In this document: positions 9,543 through 16,200 of the stretch, in pieces
Numbering within the stretch: position 1 is the first letter of the stretch
How the letters are laid out: each line of letters opens with the position of its first letter
NCBI GenBank assembly: GCA_028565635.1
Contig: JAOXYB010024457.1
Span: 1-16,200 of the forward strand
From: Phoronis ovalis
Lineage: Eukaryota; Phoronida; Phoronidae
Reading direction: 5' to 3'
Length of the DNA stretch: 16,200 nucleotides
Position numbers and translations under genes: made by a program
Notes under the pieces: model-generated
Database searches by the model: none
Told to the model about the DNA's origin: nothing
Seen by the model: only the letters and a program-made list of their open reading frames with translations

Positions 9543-9777
9543 GATTTATTTTTTTGCCTCTTTCTGTTTGACTATTCACCTTTTCATCTTATTAATCTGA
9601 TCTCTCAATTTTTATCAGAAGAGAGCGTGCATACCGTCTAAATTATTCAGTATTTCAAATAATGCCATCTGTTTGTTTAGGTAGACACTTTTGTTAGTAT
9701 TAATAAGCTAACAGTTTCCTTGAGGTCCTGATATTTGCACTACAAAGTTCATGTTTCATGTTTCCCTTCGGTCCTAC

Positions 9778-10506
9778 TTAAGGTATTAATATAGGCAAAA
9801 ATGGTCCCAAAATCTGTCAGATTTGTACAAAGACATATTAAAATGACACATATGTGTTGTATATCATTAGAAAGTACACATTTGATGCTTTCAGATGGGA
9901 CTGATTTTTTTTATTTTTCATTGTATTAATGTAATTTTTTTACGGTTAAAAAAACACTGCTAAATGTCATTTTTTGGTAAAAACTTAATGAAAATAAGAT
10001 TTTATGCACTATTGTTGATTTTCCCTTGTAACTAAACCCATTTCACATACACCAACGCGTGCGGTAAATTTTTCATTGATGCGTCTCGTAAAAAAACTTC
10101 ATTTTTTAACAAAATGCTATATCGATCATTTTATATACGGTAAACATACCTTCGAGGCGTTAGAGCAACTAAGAATTATATGGTAGAAAACCATAATTTT
10201 TTTCAAAGAATGAAGTATTTAACGATCGAAATTTGACGTTTGTCTGACTAGCTCGAATTCTTTAGATTCGGGGACGCCCGCATGAAACAAAAGAATTATC
10301 GCAATTTCCGGTATATTACGTCAGTGAAAGTTGTGGACTTTAGTGTATCCTAGCAACATGGTGTGAAATAAAAGAACAAATATCTGCATAATGGCAAGAG
10401 ATATTTAAAAAAAAAAAACATTTTAATTTCTTTATCAATTAATATCCTTTTAACATTGAAATCCAGGACATAAATTTCTGACCATTTTCCTATATTAATA
10501 CCTTAA
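9778..10506. mobile_element. Non-autonomous DNA transposon, 721 bp, TTAA target duplication
   Basis: The element proper is 9782-10502. It starts GGTATTAATATAGG and ends with the exact reverse complement CCTATATTAATACC. After that 14-bp core the inverted match continues to about ATGGT with a two-base gap. TTAA flanks both ends (9778-9781, 10503-10506), fitting a target duplication of the type made by piggyBac and Kolobok transposases. The GG terminus differs from the usual CC start of piggyBac, so a Kolobok-like or unassigned TTAA family is possible. The interior has no transposase frame, a 12-base A-run at 10407-10418 and a small perfect hairpin AAATCTG/CAGATTT near 9810. It must have been moved by a transposase encoded elsewhere. 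Because CTTAAG is itself palindromic, the TIR ends could instead extend outward (9776-10508). Confidence 0.85.
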
Positions 10507-10818
10507 GTTCAACTTCTAATGTTGTTGACAGCCTAAGCTGGTAATTTCTAACAGTTCGACTTGCAAAAGTTGAAATTAGTAAAGTGTGAACAAACTGTAA
10601 GGTTACATGATGGTAGATGTACTTGTTGTCTGGTACTTGTATTGGTATATGTTTTTGTGGCTATAACCATGCCCTTTTGGGATATTCGTTAAATTTACTA
10701 ATAAAACAGGACAAATTTACATTCACTATAAGTGTTCTTAAGGAAAGCAATTGGTACCTCAAACTGCACGAGTCAAACTCAGTATGATTTTACTTATAAT
10801 GTTGTGTTTGTTTTATAG

Positions 10819-10961
10819 TTAAGAGCATTAAAATCTGCAGCTGAACATATCAAGGAAGCCTTAGCTAACTTAAAGGCAAAGAGGACTGAAGGCAGTGATG
10901 ATGAAGATCAACCAGCTAGAGAATTGAAGGCAAGGCTAGATGATTATGTATATGAAATCAG
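10819..10961 (+). CDS. CC2D2A: CC2D2A exon e (model codons 222-268)
   Basis: The acceptor TTTTATAG precedes 10819 and the donor GTGAGC follows 10961. It is entered in phase 0 and leaves two bases of an arginine codon. It encodes LRALKSAAEHIKEALANLKA, an amphipathic helix, then an acidic loop (EGSDDEDQ), then LKARLDDYVYEIR. Vertebrate CC2D2A has the same arrangement: a helix following LTDKL, a variable linker, and a helix ending near EIRQ. The acidic loop is the least conserved part. Confidence 0.92.
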
Positions 10962-11186
10962 GTGAGCCACGCACATTTTTTTAGTTCCCTCCATTTCACT
11001 TGGTTAGCTGCCTATCAATATTTATAGGTATTGTTTGTTGAATTTTTTGCTGTGATATCTCATCAGTTAGTTGTTTATTCAACGTAAGTGTTGTATTTTA
11101 CCCCAGTTGCCTTAATTTCAACATTTTTTAAAATTGTTTAGTTTAATATATTACTAACTTTTCTGATGTTTTTGATTTTGTTATAG
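10962..11186 (+). other. CC2D2A: CC2D2A intron 5 (225 bases)
   Basis: GTGAGC...GTTATAG, phase 2. AT-rich, nothing notable. Confidence 0.9.
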
Positions 11187-11327
11187 ACAAGCCAGGAAAG
11201 CCCGAGATGTAGAGTGGGAGGCAGATCAAGGTGTGCTGAAAAATATTATAAAAACATGGAAAAATCTCAAAGAACTCCGGCAAAAGCAGCTTTACTCGAG
11301 CACAACCGTTAAATTACAGATCAGAAA
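11187..11327 (+). CDS. CC2D2A: CC2D2A exon f (model codons 269-315)
   Basis: The acceptor TTGTTATAG precedes 11187 and the donor GTAATT follows 11327. Phase 2 in and out. The product runs QARKARDVEWEADQGVLKNI then IKTWKNLKELRQKQ and TTVKLQIRK. The R.ARD.E.E.D...LK.IIK.WK..K.LR motif string is typical of CC2D2A, and the helix is rich in K, E and L. Without splicing the frame would stop at once (TAA directly across the donor), which supports the boundary. Confidence 0.93.
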
Positions 11328-11553
11328 GTAATTATGTAATTGGATAATAAATGCTAATGTCATTTAAATATTAGTAGAAGTTTTGTTGAAGGAAACATTT
11401 TGCACAGTTAACTACTAAACACAAAACGAACATGTATTTTTTTGAAAGTTGGAAAAATTTGAAAGGGAGCTAATAATCGTGGTTGCTAGCAGCTATATTT
11501 AACTTAGAATATTTTTCTGTGAAAATATATTATTTGACTAATATGCTTTTTAG
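11328..11553 (+). other. CC2D2A: CC2D2A intron 6 (226 bases)
   Basis: GTAATT...CTTTTTAG, phase 2. AT-rich, nothing notable. Confidence 0.9.
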
Positions 11554-11710
11554 AGAAGCAACAAATAAAGCTGAAGAAGAGTTGCTATGGCGACATGACC
11601 TTGAAGAAGAATTACAAGAGACACGAGAAGAATACCAGGAAACATATGACAAAGAATTCCTCAAATATCAAGAATTGATGTCTGCTTTTAAAAAACAACG
11701 AAAATCTAAG
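11554..11710 (+). CDS. CC2D2A: CC2D2A exon g, coiled coil (model codons 316-368)
   Basis: The acceptor GCTTTTTAG precedes 11554 and the donor GTACTT follows 11710. It is entered in phase 2 and left in phase 0. It encodes KEATNKAEEELLWRHDLEEE, then TREEYQETYDKEFLKYQE and KKQRKSK. Glutamate and lysine dominate, with leucine and tyrosine spaced as in a long helix. This is the coiled-coil part that gives the family its name and is presumed to mediate protein contacts. An upstream ATG at 11483 is in the same open frame but lies in the intron, so it is not the start. Confidence 0.92.
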
Positions 11711-12120
11711 GTACTTCTAGATTAAATATATCTACTAATTTATGCAGATAATAATAATAAACTAGAAGTCATATAGGTAACTTGTAAGGTATGCAACATT
11801 ATATAGAATCATTTATCATCGAACAGGTATGCAACTAAGTTGTGATCCTGATGTCAAACAATAGAATATAAAATATACTGTAAAAATGTTATACTTCCTT
11901 TTTTATTTTGTTTAAGTTGCCACACAGTTGCTGTATTTCATAGTCACTAAAACCTATACCTTATCAGCATGACAGTAGAAGCACTCTGCTGAAGGTTCAT
12001 AAAATGTAGGGTTTTTATAACAAATGGGGCTTTTATTAGCCAATGTTATGTTACAATTAAAACATCGTTGTAAAATATTGGTAGTACCACTGTTCCAAAC
12101 ATGTTTTAACATATTTTCAG
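11711..12120 (+). other. CC2D2A: CC2D2A intron 7 (410 bases)
   Basis: GTACTT...ATTTTCAG, phase 0. AT-rich. The open frame on the minus strand across 11954-12277 includes the antisense of exon h and is a shadow. Confidence 0.88.
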
Positions 12121-12225
12121 AAAGAGGCAACTCAACGTCAGAAGAAACGTGAGCGTAAGCGTGAACGGATGGATCGGAATGAACAGAGAGAAGAACAGGA
12201 TGAAGAGGAAGTTGAGAAAGAGAGA
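12121..12225 (+). CDS. CC2D2A: CC2D2A exon h, basic/acidic helix (model codons 369-403)
   Basis: The acceptor ATATTTTCAG precedes 12121 and the donor GTAAGC follows 12225. Phase 0 on both sides, 35 codons. The first half is strongly basic (QRQKKRERKRER), the second half strongly acidic (EEQDEEEVEKER). Low complexity continues the coiled-coil helix. The vertebrate protein also has a lysine-rich then acidic stretch here. The basic run resembles a nuclear localisation signal by composition only. Frame continuity on both sides supports the exon despite its low complexity. Confidence 0.88.
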
Positions 12226-12894
12226 GTAAGCACATTTCATGACAGGGGCTAATGCTTTTAAGTGATATAGGTTTCATAAAATTGCTATATTTAATTATGG
12301 AATGTGAAACCGCTCACATTAAATGTAATCTGTCAAAGATTAAAAGTCTAAAAACTATTTCAAAAAAAGTGTTGTCTTGCCTGCAATATTAGCAGGGTAC
12401 TTAGTCAATCTTTTTCTTGAATAGTACACAGTACTTTCAGATGCAAGTTCAACAACTTCCTATTACTTACAACAGCATACACAAGCATGTTTTAATCTGT
12501 AATCTCACATAACACTATAGGGTTTCAAAAATAATATGACCATGTTAGAAAGTACTATTAAACCATACAATGTCATGAAATTTGCAGCGCAAATTACTGA
12601 TGGCTAGATTTAGGTGCTGGCTTAATTATTTAGACAAAGTAACATTTTTGTGTATTTGACAGTGCAAAATATCACATGGGGTTTTTCTGTTTTGACAAAC
12701 TGAGAATAAAAACTAAAATACAAAGTAGCTAAGAATATTTTCTCAAAGGTAATAATGCTAGCATCTTACCTCCAGTAAACTTTGCCGCAGATTCCGTGAA
12801 AGTTGGATAGCTATGTTGATTATTTTTAGTTTTTGTAATATAAGAACTGACTTCAATGCATTCATATTGTGAATGAATTACATTTTGTCTTAAG
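12226..12894 (+). other. CC2D2A: CC2D2A intron 8 (669 bases)
   Basis: GTAAGC...GTCTTAAG, phase 0. The acceptor is AAG rather than the usual CAG/TAG. AT-rich. No repeat or missed exon was recognised, and the protein reads continuously across it. Confidence 0.85.
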
Positions 12895-13094
12895 GAAGAA
12901 GAGCTGAGAGATCAAAAAATTCTCTTGGAAGAAGAGTTGGTGAAACCTACAGCACCTGCAAAGTTTAATGAAGCTACACTGAGTCAACAGATTGAAGAGA
13001 AAATGAACCAGATTCGTAGACGACCTGGTCAGTCTAAACTTTATCCAGAGCTGTTATATGATGCTGTCATCACTCCAGGTGTACAATGTCCAAA
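12895..13094 (+). CDS. CC2D2A: CC2D2A exon i (model codons 404-469)
   Basis: The acceptor TGTCTTAAG precedes 12895 and the donor GTAAGT follows 13094. Phase 0 in, phase 2 out. It starts with the end of the charged helix (EEELRDQKILLEEELVKP), then SQQIEEKMNQIRRRPGQSKL, PELLYDAVITPG and CPK. The EE.LVKP, RRRPG and PEL......TP...CP words match the linker before the first C2-like domain in orthologues. This exon marks the change from coiled coil to globular domain. Confidence 0.93.
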
Positions 13095-13328
13095 GTAAGT
13101 ACATAATATTATACAGTTTTGTTAATTTGCTGTGATGAATTTATGATCACTTAGATGCCTGCTGTTCTGTGCGTCTTCGTTCATCTGATCACAAACATTT
13201 ATCTCATGTCAGCTCATAAAACAATCTTCTGTATCCAGTGCATATAGGCTAGATTTTGCAGAACTGCCATGTTTCTTTAACTTGCATTTTGATTTTGTGG
13301 TGAGGATTAATGTTCCATTTTGTTGCAG
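13095..13328 (+). other. CC2D2A: CC2D2A intron 9 (234 bases)
   Basis: GTAAGT...GTTGCAG, phase 2. Nothing notable. A minus-strand open frame at 13209-13430 is antisense to exon j. Confidence 0.9.
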
Positions 13329-13506
13329 AACTGAAATTGCACGAAGAGAAGAGGTACAGAAAACAAAAATGTTCGTTAAAGTTTTGTTCAACAATAAAGT
13401 TGTGGCGAGATCATCACCAAAACAACTCACTCAAGATTTCAGGGTCAACTTTGCTCAGATCTTTAATATTTTAATTGTCCAGTGGCCTGAAAGTATTAAA
13501 ATACAG
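13329..13506 (+). CDS. CC2D2A: CC2D2A exon j, start of N-terminal C2 domain (model codons 470-529)
   Basis: The acceptor TTTTGTTGCAG precedes 13329 and the donor GTACGG follows 13506. It encodes TEIARREEVQKTKMFVKVLF, then NNKVVARSSPKQL, DFRVNFAQIFNI and VQWPESIKIQ. The pattern (V/I)KVLFNNK.V.R.....L..DFRV.F.QIFN...WPES is the hallmark of the domain Pfam calls CC2D2AN-C2. It should form beta strands of a C2-like fold. The aspartate clusters of Ca2+-binding C2 domains are not apparent, so a structural, calcium-independent role is inferred. Confidence 0.95.
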
Positions 13507-13767
13507 GTACGGTATGAAAAGAATAATTGTGGTAAATGATACTGTCTATTAATAAATATCCAAATGTTTTCTATAATGCCGGATATTTTCCTATGCCTGA
13601 TCAGAATCGGCGTTTGTGTCTTTTAAAAATGTGTTCTGCCTCCCCTGTATAACTAATTTTAATTTGTGCAGTCAGCAGCCCTTGCATTCTACATTCAATT
13701 GATATCATTCACACTATAACAATGAATTATGTTTGACACAATATTTGCTATTCTGTGGCTCACCTAG
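13507..13767 (+). other. CC2D2A: CC2D2A intron 10 (261 bases)
   Basis: GTACGG...CACCTAG, phase 0. Nothing notable. Confidence 0.9.
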
Positions 13768-13924
13768 GTTTTTGAAGCACGAGGTTTTGCCGGATCAGAT
13801 ATGTTGAGTGAAATACATGGTTGGATTCCTCAAGCAACTACAACTAGCTGTAATGTGCAGCTAGAAGATGTGGAATTTAGCAGCTCTAAAACTGTACAAC
13901 ATAGCAACAGTGGTGTGGGTTCGG
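13768..13924 (+). CDS. CC2D2A: CC2D2A exon k, N-terminal C2 domain continued (model codons 530-581)
   Basis: The acceptor CTCACCTAG precedes 13768 and the donor GTAAGA follows 13924. Phase 0 in, phase 1 out. It encodes VFEARGFAGSDMLSEIHGWI, PQATTTS, LEDVEFSSSK and SGVGSG. The V(F/Y)E...........L.E......P..T, E.VEFSS and GVGSG words follow the family in order. GVGSG spans into exon l. Confidence 0.94.
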
Positions 13925-14661
13925 GTAAGATCAGACTCTCTTAAATGTTAACATTTCTGAAGTGCATCTGGCATATTATAGATCTGCCATGGAACACTTT
14001 TATAAGATATACTGCATACTTTTGAGGATTTATTATACATACGTCTCATTTATTATGCCAATCCACATCTTCGTTGTTGTATGTAACACTCTCTTTATCT
14101 TGCAATAACAGCTTCAGTTTTTACCCAATCAGCTTCACATTCAGGACAACGTACATACAGGTCAAAGTGCAGGTTGCTTATAATTTTGACCTTGATTACT
14201 TTCAATATGGCCGACTGGCGGCCATTTTTTTCCCGAAGGCACGTCACTTTGCGTCTATAGTTGCAAAGACAAAACGCTGCCTGGAAATTGAAAGGTGTTT
14301 CTAAGAAGGTGATAGGTTGATGGGCATATTAGGCTAGGTGACATTTTTAAATGACTTTGAGACGTAGGTCAATTGTCGATACAAATCTTTGACATTTTTT
14401 GTTGTATTACAATGCATAATGTATATTAAATTGTATTCTTTTGTAATGTGAAAAACCAATAACAAAGTTAACAAAAAATGTAATCCTAGAAATGGACATT
14501 AGACATGACAATACATTTGTCTGGTGTGGCTAGTTTGCTCAGGTAGATTTTCTGTTCAATAGTGAATTTAATCTTCTGAATAAATGTTGCTTTCGAGATT
14601 GTGCAATAATTGCACAAAAAAAGGAATGGTGTGTTTACAACATGTTCATTGTTTATTGTAG
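13925..14661 (+). other. CC2D2A: CC2D2A intron 11 (737 bases) with a CpG-richer patch
   Basis: GTAAGA...TATTGTAG, phase 1. The segment 14150-14290 is richer in G+C and CpG than the rest. It holds AGGTCA-type words and an ATGGCCG/CGGCCAT hairpin. The open frame 14074-14304 crossing this patch has no family signature, is not needed for continuity and is not called. Confidence 0.86.
14159..14225. promoter_or_regulatory. Candidate regulatory patch: AGGTCA motifs and an ATGGCCG hairpin
   Basis: AGGTCAAAGTGCA (14159-14171) reads as a direct-repeat-1 nuclear-receptor-like site (AGGTCA A AGTGCA). TGACCT follows in opposite orientation at 14187-14192. ATGGCCG (14207-14213) pairs perfectly with CGGCCAT (14219-14225). 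A third AGGTCA lies at 14366-14371. Such short motifs are weak evidence alone. A GC-richer repeat insertion would look the same. Confidence 0.25.
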
Positions 14662-14803
14662 GTGTCCCTTATGTCAGTGAAGCCAATGAAGTGTATTATC
14701 TGTTGACATCGGGGAAAGTCACCATGTCAGTGGCATGGGGATTGGAAGATGATGGTAGACCTATGGTCCCCCCAAGACAAACATCCAATCCTCTTTATGG
14801 AGG
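14662..14803 (+). CDS. CC2D2A: CC2D2A exon l (model codons 582-628)
   Basis: The acceptor TTTATTGTAG precedes 14662 and the donor GTAAGA follows 14803. Phase 1 in, phase 2 out. It encodes VPYVSEANEVYYLLTSGKVT, MSVAWGLEDDGRPMVPP and NPLYGG. The TSGKV..SVAW and G.P..PP words are strongly conserved in CC2D2A and place this near the end of the N-terminal C2 domain. The inter-domain linker follows. Confidence 0.95.
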
Positions 14804-15470
14804 GTAAGAAAATGTTTTAATTTCATGACCTGTGATCATACCATATTTAGTCTGAAGCATGAAACTGACCAAATTCTGCTGTGATTTGTGACCAATAAAA
14901 TATCTGTTGTAAATGTATTTAGTTTTGTGTGATTATACATGATTTTCAATTAAGTAGAATGTTACGTGTGATCAACTGTCCCCTTTATGCTTCTTTTTAT
15001 GGTGGTACAGAATTGATTTACTTTCCTTATGTCTCTTTTACGTAGTTCTACCTTTTAATACTTCCATTCGCAGTTGTTCTCAAAACATTTTTCACAGATA
15101 AGGAAGTGCTTGTAGATGGATCAAACAGACTATAATTATACACTAGGGGTTTTAATGATCAAAACCCCAAAATTCTATGATTGATGAATGACTTGCGCAA
15201 ACCTGGGAGCATGAGAAGGGAACTGCATTATTGTTCATTCACAAAATGTGGAATTGTGGGTTTAATCGGGTTCATTACACTATGCACCCTGTACAGAGCA
15301 TACAAGTAGTCTACCGATTGTAAAAATTAAATACCAGATAGTAAACTGGAGCATACGCTCCTATGACTTTAGTGAGAAGTGGATTATTTTTGTACCTATC
15401 CTTTAAATTATACCTGAAACTGAAGAGTGTATGTTATAGAAGATACTTTAACCATTAATTTTTGTTTTAG
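14804..15470 (+). other. CC2D2A: CC2D2A intron 12 (667 bases)
   Basis: GTAAGA...TTGTTTTAG, phase 2. It contains an 8-bp hairpin GGGGTTTT / AAAACCCC (15146-15153, 15161-15168) and a 5-bp one GGAGC/GCTCC at 15348-15361. The word CATTCACAAAATG near 15236 also occurs in intron 2 near 8423, hinting at a shared repeat fragment. Confidence 0.85.
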
Positions 15471-15609
15471 TGCTGTTACATCTATTGATGCAGTAGCAGC
15501 TATAGGTGCTTCAGGCATGACGGATTTAGACAAGTTAACCCAGTGGATGTTGGAATCTCGTCTTGATCCCAATGACCCGAGTAATTCTGATCTTGTATAT
15601 ATGATGAAG
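15471..15609 (+). CDS. CC2D2A: CC2D2A exon m (model codons 629-675)
   Basis: The acceptor TTTGTTTTAG precedes 15471 and the donor GTATTT follows 15609. Phase 2 in, phase 0 out. It encodes AVTSIDAVAAIGASGMTDLD, KLTQWMLESRLDPNDPSNS and DLVYMMK. The I.AIG.SG.TD...L..W..ES.LDPNDP.N pattern is nearly invariant in the family and very diagnostic. Without splicing the frame runs to a stop at 15811-15813 through T-rich sequence unlike the family, so the donor is preferred. Downstream exons for the canonical C2 domain are expected beyond 16200. Confidence 0.94.
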
Positions 15610-16126
15610 GTATTTTGGAAGTCAACATTTTTTTTTGCAGGTTTTGTTTTCTTGCCTGCGACTAATAATTGCTGTAACAACTCGACAACCTGCCGTTTTT
15701 ATTACAATAGTGTTTTGTCGACTATAGCTCAAAGTTTGTCCCTCATTTTGTCATATTATGGCATGATAGCAACCATTTTACTTAGAATAGTATTCTTTTT
15801 AAACCAGAAATAGAAAGTAACCCCACTAGCCCTGCATATAATGATCTCTAGCTGCATTGTAAGTCTCATACAGCCGTCGTAATATTTACCTCATGCACGA
15901 CTTTTTTGATTGCTGGGACAATTAACGGCTGTCACACACAAGTTCAATGCAAACCTGACATTGTGTGGGGTGAAATGGCCAAATATAATATTATGAAAGG
16001 CCATAAACGTTTGTGCAAGTTGAATACAAGATGAATACAAGAGTTCATGCACAACAAAAGAAAATACAGTATGTAAGAAACTCTTAATATGGTAGCCAAA
16101 ATGCAATTAAACAAAAAACATGCATT
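15610..16126 (+). other. CC2D2A: CC2D2A intron 13, 5' part
   Basis: AT-rich intronic sequence with no recognised exon. An 11-bp tandem duplication TGAATACAAGA lies at 16021-16042. A TTTTTTTGCAG acceptor-like site near 15640 opens a frame with no family resemblance. Confidence 0.7.
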
Positions 16127-16128
16127 TT

Positions 16129-16200
16129 TATGCCCATCACTATGTAATAGTGAAAGGGCATATAGCCGTACTGCATGCGGCGTCGGCGTATGTACCCTTT
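16129..16200. mobile_element. Left part of a hairpin-bearing dispersed repeat, cut by window end
   Basis: TATGCCC (16129-16135) pairs with GGGCATA (16156-16162), and inside it TCACTAT (16137-16143) pairs with ATAGTGA (16147-16153) around the 3-base loop GTA. This gives 14 pairs with a small internal bulge. It is followed by a GC-rich tail with CTGCATGCGGCG and repeated GTCGGCG-like words, unlike the AT-rich intron. From memory, GGGCATATAG...CTGCATGCGGCG sequences are common repeats in mollusc genomes. The element runs off the right edge, so class and length are unknown. Confidence 0.5.

Larger units (their letters stand above)
9469..10818 (+). other. CC2D2A: CC2D2A intron 4 (1,350 bases) carrying a DNA transposon relic
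   Basis: GTAGGA...TTTATAG, phase 0. It is the longest intron between recognised exons. More than half of its length is the 721-bp TTAA-flanked element; without it the intron would be about 625 bases. Two perfect 14-bp palindromes lie near its 5' end. Confidence 0.9.
6989..15609 (+). other. CC2D2A: CC2D2A gene, central part, 13 exons (partial at both ends)
   Basis: CC2D2A is a scaffold of the ciliary transition zone. It works with the B9/tectonic (MKS) module that controls which membrane proteins enter the cilium; human mutations cause Meckel and Joubert syndromes (established knowledge). The thirteen exons join into 675 codons without a stop and with matching phases at all twelve introns. 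Similarity to the vertebrate protein runs in order along the whole length: the RYIEEEGLYVGHRP block, WFGEDGR, the YQLDVDI...FQHHHLFS block, a charged coiled-coil region, ARREE...VKVLFNNK, WPESI, EFSS, TSGKV..VAW and LDPNDP. The human protein is about 1,600 residues, so this is less than half. N-terminal exons, the canonical C2 domain and the C-terminal region lie outside or were not found. Identification rests on remembered family motifs, not a search. Confidence 0.95.

Noticed and set aside
11954-12277. 107-codon minus-strand open frame
   Set aside because: It includes the antisense of exon h; the sense strand has family motifs and splice sites.
14074-14304. 76-codon open frame in intron 11
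   Set aside because: Exons k and l join perfectly in phase without it, through the conserved GVGSG-VP block.
15640-15813. Acceptor-like TTTTTTTGCAG and open frame after exon m
   Set aside because: The protein is unlike the next conserved CC2D2A block; it is more likely intron read-through.
1-16200. Bacterial-type systems, CRISPR arrays, operons
   Set aside because: The window is intron-rich animal DNA with no prokaryotic gene organisation and no spaced identical repeats.

Overview
The window is AT-rich DNA from an animal nuclear genome. It contains one recognisable gene: the central part of CC2D2A, on the + strand. CC2D2A is the coiled-coil and C2-domain protein of the ciliary transition zone. 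Thirteen consecutive coding exons (6989-15609, 2,025 coding bases, 675 codons) can be joined. Every junction is GT-AG, every phase agrees, and there is no in-frame stop. The first exon begins on a codon boundary, so at least one upstream coding exon exists. The last exon ends with a good donor, so the gene continues past the right edge. Start codon, N-terminal exons, 3' exons and stop codon are not visible.

The host is clearly a metazoan: it has many short introns, microsatellites and transposon-like palindromes. Protein similarity to vertebrate CC2D2A is strong but divergent, which suggests an invertebrate. The hairpin-bearing repeat at the right edge resembles repeats I remember from mollusc genomes. 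A mollusc or other lophotrochozoan is my best guess, not a demonstrated fact.

Layout. 1-6988: no convincing exon. It may be a long 5' intron of CC2D2A, or intergenic DNA plus an intron. It holds a (CTAT)18 microsatellite, a GCGC-rich hairpin and 15-bp repeat, several short tandem duplications and a 60-bp hairpin. 6989-9468: four exons for the conserved region before the coiled coil. 10819-12225: four exons for the charged helical/coiled-coil region. 12895-15609: five exons for the linker and the region I assign to the CC2D2A N-terminal C2 domain. The canonical C2 domain and the C-terminal part should lie to the right.

Introns carry most of the other structure. Intron 4 (9469-10818) holds a clean 721-bp element with 14-bp terminal inverted repeats flanked by TTAA on both sides, a non-autonomous cut-and-paste DNA transposon. 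Intron 2 holds a 217-bp nested inverted repeat. Intron 11 holds a CpG-richer patch with several regulatory-like motifs. The right edge cuts into a repeat that starts with a strong hairpin. No RNA gene, CRISPR array, operon or second protein-coding gene was found. The most notable novelty is the transposon-like element and its neighbours inside a ciliopathy gene, not a new protein system.
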